64,000 bases of DNA from Collinsella sp. BG-O-102 (GTDB lineage Bacteria > Actinomycetota > Coriobacteriia > Coriobacteriales > Coriobacteriaceae). Each line of letters opens with the position of its first letter. Within the stretch, counting starts at the first letter, position 1. Shown piece by piece: positions 18,415 through 27,416 of the stretch. The notes below the pieces were generated by a model. It had not been told where the DNA came from. It worked only from the letters and a program-made list of their open reading frames with translations, and made no database searches. The DNA lies in the NCBI RefSeq assembly GCF_023656745.1, contig NZ_JAMOKO010000007.1, forward strand, positions 1 to 64,000. Direction: 5' to 3'. Made by a program: the position numbers and the translations under genes.

Positions 18415-18699
18415 AAGATTTCCTCCAAATCGAACGATCGCTTGCTGCAGGCGGGTTACCCGCAGCCTAAAACCAAGAGGTGGCGGACGCCCGTTCCCCG
18501 GCAAAGGTCGGGGCGCCCGGCGCCGGTTTTCACGGAGTCGCACCGGCAAGCGACGACGTAACCTGGCGCGCGGAGACAAAACGCACGAAGGATACGGAAG
18601 AGAGATTGGGGCGGGCGGTGGTTACCAGAGCTATCGTTCACACCCACCCCGGGGAATGGTCAAGTAGCGAGGAGGGTTGGAGCCCCGAATCCGGGTGCT
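18415..18699 (-). other. Intergenic leader between the antiporter and aguA
   Basis: 285 bp without a credible gene, unusually long for an operon spacer. On the minus strand it includes a GC-rich stem (CGCCCCG with CGGGG and CGGGCG, about 18490-18520) and a second short GGTTTTAGG/CTGCGGG region before aguA. It may be a second promoter or a regulatory leader; I cannot match it to a known riboswitch. Confidence 0.3.
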
Positions 18700-20139
18700 C
18701 TAGTCCTCTTCGGCCTCGGCGGCCTCCTCAGCGAGACGCTGAGCAGCCAGCTCGGGGGTGAGACCCTTGTACTCGGTCTCGCGACCCTTAGCACTGACGA
18801 CGCGGACAACCTCGCCAATAAGCAAAAGCACGATGAAGATAACGATCATCGGGACCTTATCGCCAATCTCATCGACAGAGAACGGAATCAGCGTTGCAAC
18901 GATAGCCAGAATCAGCTCGATGCAGGGAATAGCCAGCATGACCTTCATCATGGCGCCCTTAAACGGAAACGTAAAGATGCGCGCACGGTTAGGGTCGTTC
19001 TTACGAAGGTTGAGGAACGCCGGGAACATCGGGATATAGGTGAGCAGCAGGAATACAACGGAGGTACCGAAGAGCATCCAGAAGACACCGTTGGAGATGG
19101 CGTCGATAGGAACGAGCTGCAGGCACAGCACCAGGGAGGCGACGATGGCGTTGACCAGGTTGGCGCCGTTGGGCATGTCGTCGTCCGAGATCATCGAGGC
19201 GAAGACCTTGGGCATGTTGCCATGCTCGGCAGCATAACGAGCAACGGAGTTGACGCCGAAGGACCAGGCAGCCATGTTGGCGAACAGGGTGATCAGGAAG
19301 GCAATGCAGATGACCTTGAAGATCATGGAGTCGCCCACCATGGTCTGGACAGCATAGATCATGCCGTAGTCGGGATCGATGGAATCGGCCGGCACAGCAG
19401 CGCCGATGCCAAAGCCAGCGAACAGGTAGATCACGGCGATAGACAGGCCGCCAACGATGATAGCCTTGGGGATATCGCGAGCGGGATCGGCCATATCGTC
19501 GGTCATGGTGCAGATGACCTCGAAGCCCATGAAGTTAAAGATGATGATCGACAGGTAGCCGAGCGCGTTGGTGTTGGTGAGCTCGGGCAGGAAGGTGGTA
19601 GCGGACATGTCGTTCGCAAAACCGTTCTCCATGGCATACCAAATACCCAAAGCGCCGACGATAACGGCAACGGCAACCTTGATGATGGCGCCGCCGTTCA
19701 GGACCCACTCGGAGTCGGCCGCCTTGGAGCGACCCATGAGGTAGACGATCCACACAAAGGCAAGATCGATACCCAACTTGGCGATCAGATTGAACTCGAC
19801 GCCAAAGACCATGCCCAGAATGTCGGGGAACATGGTAGCCAGCGAGGCGATCCACAGCGGGTAGTTAACCCAGTAGTAGTACGAGATGCGGGCGCCCCAC
19901 TTGTCGCCCAGGCCATAACGTACCCAGTCGTAAATGCCGCCCTCGCCGTCATAGGTGGTGCCGAGCTCGGCAACGACCATGCCATAAGGGAGCAGGAAGG
20001 TCAGGATCAGGAAGATCCACCAGAAGAACTGCTGGTTGCCAATGGCAGCAGCGGGAGCGGCGGCCTCGCAAACGAAGACGACGCAGATGATGGTCGAAAT
20101 GACCGTCAAGAAGGAAAGCTTCTTCTTTCCGTCGCTCAT
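18700..20139 (-). CDS. APC-family antiporter, probably agmatine/putrescine exchanger
   Basis: 479 residues with about twelve hydrophobic segments typical of the amino acid-polyamine-organocation family. The N-terminal helix 1 region, FVCEAAAPAAAIGNQQFFWW, is followed by the helix 2 region (VVAELGTTYDGEGGIYDWVR). The acidic tail EEAAEAEED is cytoplasmic. The gene precedes aguA on the same strand, so an AguD-like exchange of agmatine for putrescine is the best inference. A related amino acid/amine exchange cannot be excluded. The start ATG at 20139 has AAGGAG seven bases upstream. Confidence 0.8.
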   Translation of the reverse strand: MSDGKKKLSFLTVISTIICVVFVCEAAAPAAAIGNQQFFWWIFLILTFLLPYGMVVAELGTTYDGEGGIYDWVRYGLGDKWGARISYYYWVNYPLWIASLATMFPDILGMVFGVEFNLIAKLGIDLAFVWIVYLMGRSKAADSEWVLNGGAIIKVAVAVIVGALGIWYAMENGFANDMSATTFLPELTNTNALGYLSIIIFNFMGFEVICTMTDDMADPARDIPKAIIVGGLSIAVIYLFAGFGIGAAVPADSIDPDYGMIYAVQTMVGDSMIFKVICIAFLITLFANMAAWSFGVNSVARYAAEHGNMPKVFASMISDDDMPNGANLVNAIVASLVLCLQLVPIDAISNGVFWMLFGTSVVFLLLTYIPMFPAFLNLRKNDPNRARIFTFPFKGAMMKVMLAIPCIELILAIVATLIPFSVDEIGDKVPMIVIFIVLLLIGEVVRVVSAKGRETEYKGLTPELAAQRLAEEAAEAEED

Positions 20140-20275
20140 GATGAGCTCCTTCGCTCAGTCTTGGACAAATCGAGACCCTTAAGATATTAAGACAATTGCC
20201 AAGCCTCGGTGAGCGGGCGACAGGAGACGAGCATCCGCCGCCCGCAAACGCGCTTTTAGAAGCCTTGAGGCTTAG

Positions 20276-21191
20276 AGCTGCTCGAGAGCCTCGAGAGCGG
20301 CGCTCTCGCTTGCCGCCTACGCCTCGTCTCGCCGACAGTTCTTTATCTATGGCAGCGGCGTTTTTATTTGCTATGCCTTCGAGATGACCGAGATTTTCTT
20401 TTTTGAATACACGCTGCAAAAACTAGAGCTTTCCAGCTAGCGACTATTACCCAATCATCATGCCCGTGATGCGGACCCCTGTGGCGACCGCTTCGCAGGC
20501 TTTTATTTGGGCCATTGCCAGGGACTTGCTCGACAAACATTCTAAAAAGCAATTCGTTATCCCCGTCGTAACGTTTTTGCTGTGCGAGTCGCTGACTATC
20601 GTAGCTGTCCCCTACGGCCCCATGCATCAGTGGCTCTACTACGCAATGCGCCAGGTGTTCCTTATCTTTGTGGGGCTGTACATCTTTTGGACGGCTCATA
20701 AAAGTACAAAGGTCGAGTTGAAGGCACGCGTTAACAACCAACGAAAGCACCTGATTATCGGCGCCGTCCTGGTCGGGTGCATCGTTGCCGAGGACTTCTA
20801 CAGCATCCTGGTCGTCCCCATGAGCCTGGCGCCCTCTTGGCTGCAGCTATACCTGTCCGAGCGCAACTTTAGCGAGAACGTCTTTGCGTGCTACTTTGCG
20901 ATTCTGCTCATCGCCTACACCTATCACGTGCTTTCGATTCGCATGCAGGAGGCGTCCGAAGAAAAGAACGCCAGCGATCTTGATCGACACATCGAAGGGC
21001 AAATGCCCTCTTATCGCAACGCCTACAAGCTCTCCAACCGCGAAGCCGAGGTTTTGCGTCTGGTAGTGCGGGGCAAGTCGAACCAAGAATTCCTTGCCGT
21101 GGGCACCGTCAAGACCCACATCCACAACATCCTGGTCAAAACCGAACAGCAAAATCGCACGACGTTAATCCTCCACTTTTGGAAGCGCTAA
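20276..21191 (+). pseudogene. Membrane LuxR-type regulator, frameshifted and with a damaged DNA-binding domain
   Basis: The frame opening at about 20276 encodes transmembrane-like sequence (QFFIYGSGVFICYAFEMTEI). It hits a stop at about 20440, just after LQKLELSS, where coding sequence continues in another frame (SDYYPIIMPVMRTPVATASQ) to a C-terminal LuxR domain. In that domain the helix-turn-helix reads REAEVLRLVVRGKSNQEFLA then VGTVKTHIHN. About six residues between NQE and VGTVKTH are missing compared with normal LuxR proteins. The gene is divergent from the agmatine operon. In Lactococcus and Enterococcus agmatine genes are activated by AguR, a membrane LuxR-type protein, so this may be a lost local activator. 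Confidence 0.75.
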
Positions 21192-21241
21192 CCTGCCAAA
21201 AAGGGACAGGTTTATTTTGGTATGTTTTATCTGGGCAAACG
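21191..21241. repeat. Dispersed repeat, inverted copy of 15697-15747
   Basis: AACCTGCCAAAAAGGGACAG and TTTTATCTGGGCAAACG repeat the 15.7-kb element in the opposite orientation. It begins at the stop codon of the LuxR pseudogene. Confidence 0.65.
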
Positions 21242-21245
21242 CCAG

Positions 21246-21284
21246 CCGCCACGAGAGAGCTGTTTTTCCCTCGTGGCGGTCTTC
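21246..21284 (+). terminator. Hairpin after the LuxR pseudogene
   Basis: GCCGCCACGAG pairs with CTCGTGGCGGT around a loop of about 15 bases. It is followed by a short T-rich stretch (CTTCT), so it is a weak terminator. Confidence 0.5.
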
Positions 21285-21296
21285 TAGCAGAAAAAC

Positions 21297-21417
21297 CAAG
21301 TGAGTAGGCTTTTTGCAGGAGGCCAAGCACGCCCCAAAACGCCACAGCTCTGACCTGCGGTTTTATCGATCATTTGTCGCGATGTACTCGGCAAGTTCAA
21401 AAAAATCTACTCACTTG
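21297..21417. repeat. Inverted-repeat element of about 120 bp
   Basis: CAAGTGAGTAG (21297-21307), followed by GCTTTTT, matches the inverted AAAAAAATCTACTCACTTG ending at 21417. The interior holds no gene. It looks like a small palindromic or MITE-type repeat in the convergent region between two genes. Confidence 0.5.
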
Positions 21418-21446
21418 CATCCGAAACGCACCAGATAGGCAAAATA

Positions 21447-21486
21447 ACCGCCGCGAGAGGGCCCCAGTCCCTTCGCGGCGGTCATA
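21447..21486 (-). terminator. Terminator-like hairpin of the BceAB-like operon
   Basis: ACCGCCGCGA and TCGCGGCGGT form a stem around a loop of about 15 bases. On the minus strand it follows the permease gene and leads into ATTTTGCC. Confidence 0.6.
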
Positions 21487-21519
21487 TGCCTCTGATTTTG
21501 CGACGATTTTGCCCGTTTG

Positions 21520-23721
21520 TTATTCGCTATAGCGGGTGGCGATGGCAGCTTGCACCATGCCGGCGCTCATGAGGTAGGTCACCAGGAAGTATCCGCCATA
21601 GGCTGCCAGGAAGATTGCACAGGTGAGGCCCACGGTGCCACCGATGCTCATATTTCCGAATATGCTCACCAGCTCGATGATCACCTTAAGTGCCACAAAG
21701 GAGTGCGCCAGGCCCACTGCCAGCGGGAACAGGAAGAATACCGCTTGCTGCGCCATCACCGAATGGCGAATCTGGCGGTCCTCACAGCCGATCTGTGCCA
21801 GCACACGATAGCTGCGGCTGCCGTCGGCCACGTTGGAGAGTTGCTGGATCGACAGAATCGCCGCGCATGCAACGACCAATACAAAGCCAATGTAGATGGC
21901 CAGATAGCTAATCATGCCGTTCATTTGCGCTGCTTGCGTGTACATCTCGGAGCGTGTGATGAAGATTCCCCATGACCCCGGCTCCTTGCCGTCAACGAGC
22001 AGATTGTCGAGCAAAGTGTATTTAATGCTCTCGTCTGCCTCGGTCGTATCCATCCCCTGTTTGTAATTAACGAGCAGGCTACTGGAATACGGCTGCAGAT
22101 TAAGTTGGGACAACAGCTCGTCGGCAACGACGACGGTACCCGGATTACTGCCCATCGCCGAGTTGGCGATGGCCGCCGTGTCCTTGTCCGACTTATCGGT
22201 TGCGGGCTTGAGCTCATGCCCGCCCAAGGTGAGGGTATGGCCGCCGGCCATGTACTTGGTGTACAGGTCGCCCAGCCCACCGCCCATATCACACGTAAGC
22301 AGGTACTGGTCGCGGCCAATGCTCACCGGCTCCTCGCCCATCATCTGGCGCAGTTTGTTGTACTGGCTCGCCGGCGTCACAAACAGACCCATCGTATCGG
22401 CATTGCTACCCCCGAGCGCCTTGGGGAGCTTTTCGCCCATGGTCTTGCACATCTCACCCGCAGACACCGAAGGATTCGAACCGCCAAACGGGTAACTCAG
22501 ATACGAATCGATCTGAACATGCTCACCGGCAACATCGGCGATATTGACCTTCTTGCCGGTCTCGTCGTTGTTGTCCGCCGACTTGCCCTTGCCGTGCCAT
22601 GCGGAGTACAAATCGACCGTTGTATCGGCTAGCACCATGCGGTCGGCTTCAGACGGATTGACATATTCTTTGTAGTAGTCGAGCGTATCGGGCGTGTAAT
22701 AGACATACGTCTGAGACACGTCAACAGGGTTATAGCGCTCCAGGTTTTCGTTCATCACATTGGCAATCGACATACCGCACGTCACCGAGGTGATGGCCAA
22801 AAACAGGAGCATCGCGATGACGCCCATCGAAAAGCACACCGTGTTGACCTTGGCCGCAAGCTGGCGCACGGTAAACATGTTGAGGCCGCGCCAATACACG
22901 CTGCGCAGGCTCTGCAGCAGCTTGATGAGCATGCCCGAGAGTCCCCAGAACAGGGCAAAGGTGCCCACGGTAACCATAGCGGTCGTAATACCAAACTGGT
23001 TCATGGCCTCTTGCAGCTTGCTGTCCGTCGCGGTTAGCGGGAACCCATCACGTAGCAGACGGTAATAGGCCACGCCCACAAGCACCACGCCCACGGCAAA
23101 GATGGCAATCGCGATCCAGGGGTTGCGTGTCTTGATGCTCTCGTTGCGACGCTCGGCACCCATAAGCTCGATGAGTTTGGTACGACGCACGGCGCGAAGG
23201 TTCAGCAGTAGCGTGAGCACAAACATTACGAGCATGCAGGCAAGGGTCAGATTGAACGCATGCACCGAGAAAAAGAAGTGGAAATTGGCAATCTGTGTCT
23301 TAAAGAGCGAGGCCGTAAAGAACGTCATGAGCTGGGAGAGTCCCATACCCAGCACAATGCCGGCGACAAAGGCCACGACCGAGACGATCACGGTCTCGAG
23401 CGCCATGATCGTGGCGACGCGCCCGCGCCCCATGCCGAGCACCTGGTACAGGCCAAACTCCTTCTTGCGGCGTTTCATGATGAAGTTATTGGCATACACC
23501 ATCAAAAAGGCCATGACACCGGCCAAAAAGTACGTCAGGTCGCCGAGCATGCTGCCCATAACCTGCGCCAAGCCCTCTTCATCGATGCCGGCGATGTCGA
23601 CCTGCATCGAGATGGTGTTAAAGGCATAGAAGACCGTGACGCCCAGGGTGAGCGTCAAAAGGTAGACGAGGTAGTCGCGGCCGGCGCGGCGGACGTTGCC
23701 CCAAGCGAGTTTACAGAGCAT
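21520..23721 (-). CDS. FtsX-type ABC transporter permease (BceB-like)
   Basis: About 733 residues. Four N-terminal hydrophobic segments, then further pairs, with a large hydrophilic domain of roughly 200 residues (about 330-580) that should face outward. The layout and FtsX segments match BceB/YtrF-type permeases that act on antimicrobial peptides or cell-wall intermediates. The ATG at 23721 overlaps the last codons of the ATPase gene and is preceded by GGTGAGGG. A GTG at 23733 is an alternative. No adjacent two-component system of the BceRS type is visible, so its regulation is open. Confidence 0.85.
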   Translation of the reverse strand: MLCKLAWGNVRRAGRDYLVYLLTLTLGVTVFYAFNTISMQVDIAGIDEEGLAQVMGSMLGDLTYFLAGVMAFLMVYANNFIMKRRKKEFGLYQVLGMGRGRVATIMALETVIVSVVAFVAGIVLGMGLSQLMTFFTASLFKTQIANFHFFFSVHAFNLTLACMLVMFVLTLLLNLRAVRRTKLIELMGAERRNESIKTRNPWIAIAIFAVGVVLVGVAYYRLLRDGFPLTATDSKLQEAMNQFGITTAMVTVGTFALFWGLSGMLIKLLQSLRSVYWRGLNMFTVRQLAAKVNTVCFSMGVIAMLLFLAITSVTCGMSIANVMNENLERYNPVDVSQTYVYYTPDTLDYYKEYVNPSEADRMVLADTTVDLYSAWHGKGKSADNNDETGKKVNIADVAGEHVQIDSYLSYPFGGSNPSVSAGEMCKTMGEKLPKALGGSNADTMGLFVTPASQYNKLRQMMGEEPVSIGRDQYLLTCDMGGGLGDLYTKYMAGGHTLTLGGHELKPATDKSDKDTAAIANSAMGSNPGTVVVADELLSQLNLQPYSSSLLVNYKQGMDTTEADESIKYTLLDNLLVDGKEPGSWGIFITRSEMYTQAAQMNGMISYLAIYIGFVLVVACAAILSIQQLSNVADGSRSYRVLAQIGCEDRQIRHSVMAQQAVFFLFPLAVGLAHSFVALKVIIELVSIFGNMSIGGTVGLTCAIFLAAYGGYFLVTYLMSAGMVQAAIATRYSE

Positions 23722-24496
23722 CGGAGCCCTCACCGCCCATCATGGCAACGACCTCCATAATGCGGTCGAAGAACTCTCGGCGGTCGGTGTCGCCGCGGCG
23801 CAGCTCGGTGAAGATCTTGCCGTCGCGGATAAACAGCACACGGCTCGTGTAGCTGGCGGCAAAGCTGTCGTGCGTGACCATGAGCACGGTGGCGCGCAGG
23901 CGGCGGTTGAGGGCCTCTAGGCTCTCGAGCAACAGGCGGGCGCTTTTGGAGTCGAGGGCGCCGGTAGGCTCGTCGGCCATGATCATGGTGGGGTCGGTGA
24001 CGAGCGCGCGAGCCGCGGCAACGCGCTGCTGCTGGCCGCCGGACATCTGGTAGGGATACTTGTCGAGCACCTGACTGATGGACAGGCGCGCTGCCACATC
24101 CTGCACGCGGGTCGAGATCTCTGCCGAGTTTGTGCGGGCAATGGTGAGCGGCAGGGCGATGTTCTCGCGTGCCGTGAGCGTATCGAGCAGGTTGGAGTCC
24201 TGGAAGATAAAGCCCAGCTCCTCGCGGCGGAACTGCGAAAGCTTAGCCTGCTTCATGCGTGTTACGTTCTGCCCGTTGATGCGGATCGTGCCGCTCGTGG
24301 CGCTATCGATGGTCGACACGCAGTTGAGCAACGTCGACTTGCCCGAGCCCGAAGCGCCCATGATGCCAACAAATTCACCGCGGTTGACGGTAAAGCTGAC
24401 GTCGTTGAGCGCACGGGTCACGTTGCCCAGCGCTCCATATACCTTTTCGAGATGCGCGACCTCCAGTACCGGGGTCGCCATGTGCGTGGTTTGCAT
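23711..24496 (-). CDS. ABC transporter ATP-binding protein (BceA/LolD-like)
   Basis: 261 residues of the MacB/LolD-type ATPase family. Walker A is GASGSGKST, the signature MSGGQQQR, and Walker [13 protein letters not shown] followed by the VTHD switch histidine. It overlaps the permease gene by several codons, so the two form one transporter. The start at 24496 has AAGGA eight bases upstream; the ATG five codons later is also possible. Substrate unknown, probably a peptide or envelope compound. Confidence 0.92.
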   Translation of the reverse strand: MQTTHMATPVLEVAHLEKVYGALGNVTRALNDVSFTVNRGEFVGIMGASGSGKSTLLNCVSTIDSATSGTIRINGQNVTRMKQAKLSQFRREELGFIFQDSNLLDTLTARENIALPLTIARTNSAEISTRVQDVAARLSISQVLDKYPYQMSGGQQQRVAAARALVTDPTMIMADEPTGALDSKSARLLLESLEALNRRLRATVLMVTHDSFAASYTSRVLFIRDGKIFTELRRGDTDRREFFDRIMEVVAMMGGEGSDAL

Positions 24497-24643
24497 ACCG
24501 AGTCCTTTCTTGCGATTAGTCTACGGCATCTATAGTCGCAAGAAGACGAGTCGGCTACCATCGATATGGCTTACGCTTGCCTTACCGTTGTGTAAGGTAG
24601 GGCAGCCAGCCTGCCGCGTGTTGATATTGAGAGAGGACTCCTG

Positions 24644-25633
24644 TTGAAGACTGTTCATGTTGCCGCTGGGATCATTCGCAAGGATGGATCTGACGAGCTG
24701 CTTGCCGTGCAGCGCGGCTATGGCAACATGCAGGGACTTTGGGAGTTTCCCGGTGGCAAGCTCATGCGCGGCGAGTCGCCCGAGGACGCCGTACGCCGCG
24801 AGCTCATGGAAGAGCTGCAGGTAAAAGTCACCAACCTGCGCGATTTCTACACCGTTGAGTATGACTACCCCGATTTTCATCTCTCCATGGAGTGCTACTA
24901 CTGCTCGCTCGCCGATGAATCCGATGAGCCCCAGAAACACGACCGCCAGCTCGATATCCGCTGGATTCCGCGCACCTCGCTTGCCACGGTGGAATGGATG
25001 CCCGCCGACAAAGGGCTTATCGATGCTCTGATTGAGTTGAAGGAAGATCGGCTTGAGGCCAACGGCGCCGCCAACGACGCCGAGGCCGCCACGACCGACG
25101 AGCCCGCCACCAAACCCAAGCGCGCACCTAAGCGCCGCAGCAAAAAACGTCCCAAGCCCGGTCTGCTCGACGGCATCGACACCTCGGACCTCTCCGCCGA
25201 CGAGCGTGAGCTCGTGCGCCGTCGCGCCGCCATCAAAAAGTCCATGAAGGGCAACAAGCGCGCCAACACCAAACCCGAGCTACTCGTACGACAGCGCCTG
25301 CGCGCAGCAGGCCTTACGGGCTATCGCTTGGAATGGAAGGTTCCCGGCAAGCCCGATATCGCCTTTCCCGGGCGCAAGATCGCCATCTTCGTCAACGGCT
25401 GCTTTTGGCACCGCTGCCCCAAGTGCAACCCGAGCCAGCCCAAGCGCAACGTTGAGTTTTGGGAGGCAAAGTTCCGTCGCAACGTCGAGCGCGACCGCGC
25501 TGCCATCAACGCACTTACCCAAATGGGCTGGACGCGCATCACCATCTGGGAATGTGAGCTCAAAAAGGACCGCATCGACGCCACCATGGAAAAGGTCATC
25601 GAGCAGGTGCGCGCCGCAGAGCCGCAGCGCTAG
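24644..25633 (+). CDS. Nudix hydrolase fused to a Vsr-type mismatch endonuclease
   Basis: 329 residues in two domains. Residues 1-135 are a MutT/NudG-like Nudix hydrolase with the box GGKLMRGESPEDAVRRELME then EL, expected to remove oxidised or modified nucleotides. A basic, alanine-rich linker follows (about 140-180). Residues 200-325 resemble very short patch repair endonucleases: NTKPELLVRQRLRAAGL, KPDIAFP, then FVNGCFWHRCPKC with the conserved cysteines and histidine. The start is TTG at 24644, after GAGAGGA. No cytosine methyltransferase, the usual Vsr partner, is nearby. The fusion joins nucleotide-pool cleaning with mismatch nicking. Confidence 0.88.
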   Translation: MKTVHVAAGIIRKDGSDELLAVQRGYGNMQGLWEFPGGKLMRGESPEDAVRRELMEELQVKVTNLRDFYTVEYDYPDFHLSMECYYCSLADESDEPQKHDRQLDIRWIPRTSLATVEWMPADKGLIDALIELKEDRLEANGAANDAEAATTDEPATKPKRAPKRRSKKRPKPGLLDGIDTSDLSADERELVRRRAAIKKSMKGNKRANTKPELLVRQRLRAAGLTGYRLEWKVPGKPDIAFPGRKIAIFVNGCFWHRCPKCNPSQPKRNVEFWEAKFRRNVERDRAAINALTQMGWTRITIWECELKKDRIDATMEKVIEQVRAAEPQR

Positions 25634-25887
25634 GAGCGAGCCGTCCACACGCCCCACACAGGCGAGCCACATCCACGTCACAAACCTTAGAAAGCCCTTA
25701 AGCTCAAAACCTTTCAAGAGTGTTACTCGATACCTCTGACCTGCAGTTTCATCGTAACATCAAACCAGGTTAAGCCTTTCTTTAGCGCTTCTTTGCAGCA
25801 GCCGCGGCATAATACTGCCAACGCACGGGACCTAGCAGCACACCCCGTGCGCAACCTTTTGGTGGACATCGAGGAGGCCGCATAAGC
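25634..25887. other. Intergenic region after the Nudix-Vsr gene
   Basis: No gene seen. A hairpin CGCACGGG/CCCCGTGCG lies at about 25821-25850. A possible promoter element, CATAAT, stands near 25808. The phrase CTCTGACCTGC, followed by GTTT and ATCG, recurs at about 21350 and 25734, hinting at another dispersed repeat. Confidence 0.35.
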
Positions 25888-26097
25888 ATGCATTCTTCCA
25901 ATGACGCAGCACAGCAGCCATCCCTAAAACATGCAGACCTTTTCTCCTTCCCCCCGACACAGAGAAACGGCCTCCTCGACTCCCCCACCACAAAAGCAAA
26001 ACGCTCAACCGATCAGAATCTCAACCTGCGAGCATCCTTCGAAAAGCTCCAAGCAGCCCTAAACAAGTCATTCCCCAACCAAGCCCGGGCATACTAG
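25888..26097 (+). CDS. Hypothetical small protein, uncertain
   Basis: An open frame of 69 codons beginning MHSSNDAAQQPSLKHADLF, preceded by GAGGAGG about ten bases upstream and by a possible promoter. It is hydrophilic, with no membrane segment, signal peptide or recognisable domain. Codon use is less GC-biased than in neighbouring genes. I do not recognise it; the ribosome binding site is the main argument that it is real. Confidence 0.35.
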   Translation: MHSSNDAAQQPSLKHADLFSFPPTQRNGLLDSPTTKAKRSTDQNLNLRASFEKLQAALNKSFPNQARAY

Positions 26098-26180
26098 CCC
26101 CTCATCAACAAAGCGCCCCTCGCGCCCCACCCCTTTCCGCCCCAACGCCACAAGGGCGACGACCTCGAGTAGGTCAACCT

Positions 26181-26305
26181 GGGAGGGACGAGGGCTTAGT
26201 TCCCCAATCTTTCCGCAGGGGGCAAAAAGCCTCGCCGCACGAAGTGCGCAGCGAGGCTTTTTGCATGCCCGAGGACGATTGGGGAACTAAGCCCTCGTCC
26301 CTCCC
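26181..26305. repeat. Intact palindromic repeat element with 29-bp perfect arms
   Basis: The arms 26181-26209 and 26277-26305 are exact complements (beginning GGGAGGGACGAGGGC). Between them is the hairpin AAAAAGCCTCGCCGCAC-GAA-GTGCGCAGCGAGGCTTTTT (26224-26262). The inner hairpin is shared with the copy at 3881-5585, but the outer arms differ in sequence there and still pair. The inner hairpin with its T-run could also terminate transcription from either side. Confidence 0.8.
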
Positions 26306-26338
26306 CGGGATATATAGCGAGTCGGAGTACCCTTGCTG

Positions 26339-27196
26339 TTACTCTGCTTTGCCCACGGAGTTGAGGTTGGTCATGCGGATCTTAACCAGCTCGGTGATCT
26401 CACGCATGCCCTCCTTGGCCGGCTTCTTGGGATCGAAGCAGGCGGGGTTCTCAGCCATGTAGGCCATGAAGCCCTTGGTGTAGGCCTGACGCAGCTCGGT
26501 GGCGTAGTTAACCTTGCAGATGCCGTTCTTCACGGCCTCGGCGACCTGCTCATCGGGCACACCGGAGGTGCCGTGCAGAACCAGCGGCACGTCGACGGCG
26601 TCGCGGATGGCCTTGACCACGGACTGCTCGATGTGCGGATCGCTCGTGTACACGCCGTGGCTGGTGCCAACGCCAATTGCGAGGGAGGTGCAGCCGGTAC
26701 GCTCGACGAACTCCTTGGCCTCGGCCGGATCGGTGTAGGGGCTCTCGCCCTCAACCGCAGGACCGTCGTCCTCCTTGCCGCCAACCTTACCGAGCTCGGC
26801 CTCGACGGGCACGCCCATGGCGCGGCCAGCGTCGGCGACGGACTTGGTCAGGGCAATGTTATCCTCGAAGGACTCGTGCGAGCCGTCGATCATGACGGAG
26901 GTGTAGCCGGTGCGGAAAGCCTGCATGCAGCGGTCATAGCCGTCGCCGTGATCGAGGTGCAGGGCAACGGGCACGGAAGCGCGCTCGGCGGCAGCCTTGA
27001 CCATGCCGTAGAAGTAGTCCAGACCAGCGGTCTTGATGGTGCCCGGGGTGGTCTGCATGATGACGGGGGACTTGGTCTCCTCGGCAGCGGCCAGAACGGC
27101 CATAACAAACTCGAGGTTCTCGACGTTGAACGCGCCAACGGCGTAATGACCGGCCTGAGCGTCCTTGAGCATCTTTTCGGTGGTAACAAGTGCCAT
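26339..27196 (-). CDS. fba: Class II fructose/tagatose-bisphosphate aldolase
   Basis: A 285-residue zinc-dependent aldolase. The zinc and substrate sites are visible in ALHLDHGDGYDR, EAELGKVGGKEDD and LVLHGTSGVPDEQV, and the GVGTSHGVY phosphate-binding segment is present. It cleaves fructose-1,6-bisphosphate to two triose phosphates. GatY/KbaY enzymes of the same family cleave tagatose-1,6-bisphosphate. With lacA, lacB and lacC 8-10 kb away and no lacD in the window, a tagatose role is possible. The start is the ATG at 27196, with GAGAGGAG about nine bases upstream; the open frame extends 47 codons further without support. It is divergent from a DeoR regulator. Confidence 0.9.
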   Translation of the reverse strand: MALVTTEKMLKDAQAGHYAVGAFNVENLEFVMAVLAAAEETKSPVIMQTTPGTIKTAGLDYFYGMVKAAAERASVPVALHLDHGDGYDRCMQAFRTGYTSVMIDGSHESFEDNIALTKSVADAGRAMGVPVEAELGKVGGKEDDGPAVEGESPYTDPAEAKEFVERTGCTSLAIGVGTSHGVYTSDPHIEQSVVKAIRDAVDVPLVLHGTSGVPDEQVAEAVKNGICKVNYATELRQAYTKGFMAYMAENPACFDPKKPAKEGMREITELVKIRMTNLNSVGKAE

Positions 27197-27416
27197 GAGC
27201 GTTTGCTCCTCTCCCTCGCCCGCATCTGGACATCGGGCGTAGTTGTTCACAAGGCGTTTTACCTTGCCTTTTTTCGCGCTCATTGTATGAAATTCAGCAT
27301 CTTTGCATGTGCGAGATATTGAGCCCATGCAGGTCAATACAGTCGTTTTTGAAAAGTAAACGGAAGGAATTGGAGCCGAGTGGGCGTGTTCGATATTGAA
27401 TTTTGAGCGTTGAGCG

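Noticed and set aside
18415-18699. A cobalamin or other known riboswitch before aguA
   Set aside because: Short resemblance around GGTGCGACTCCG only; the remaining conserved parts are missing.
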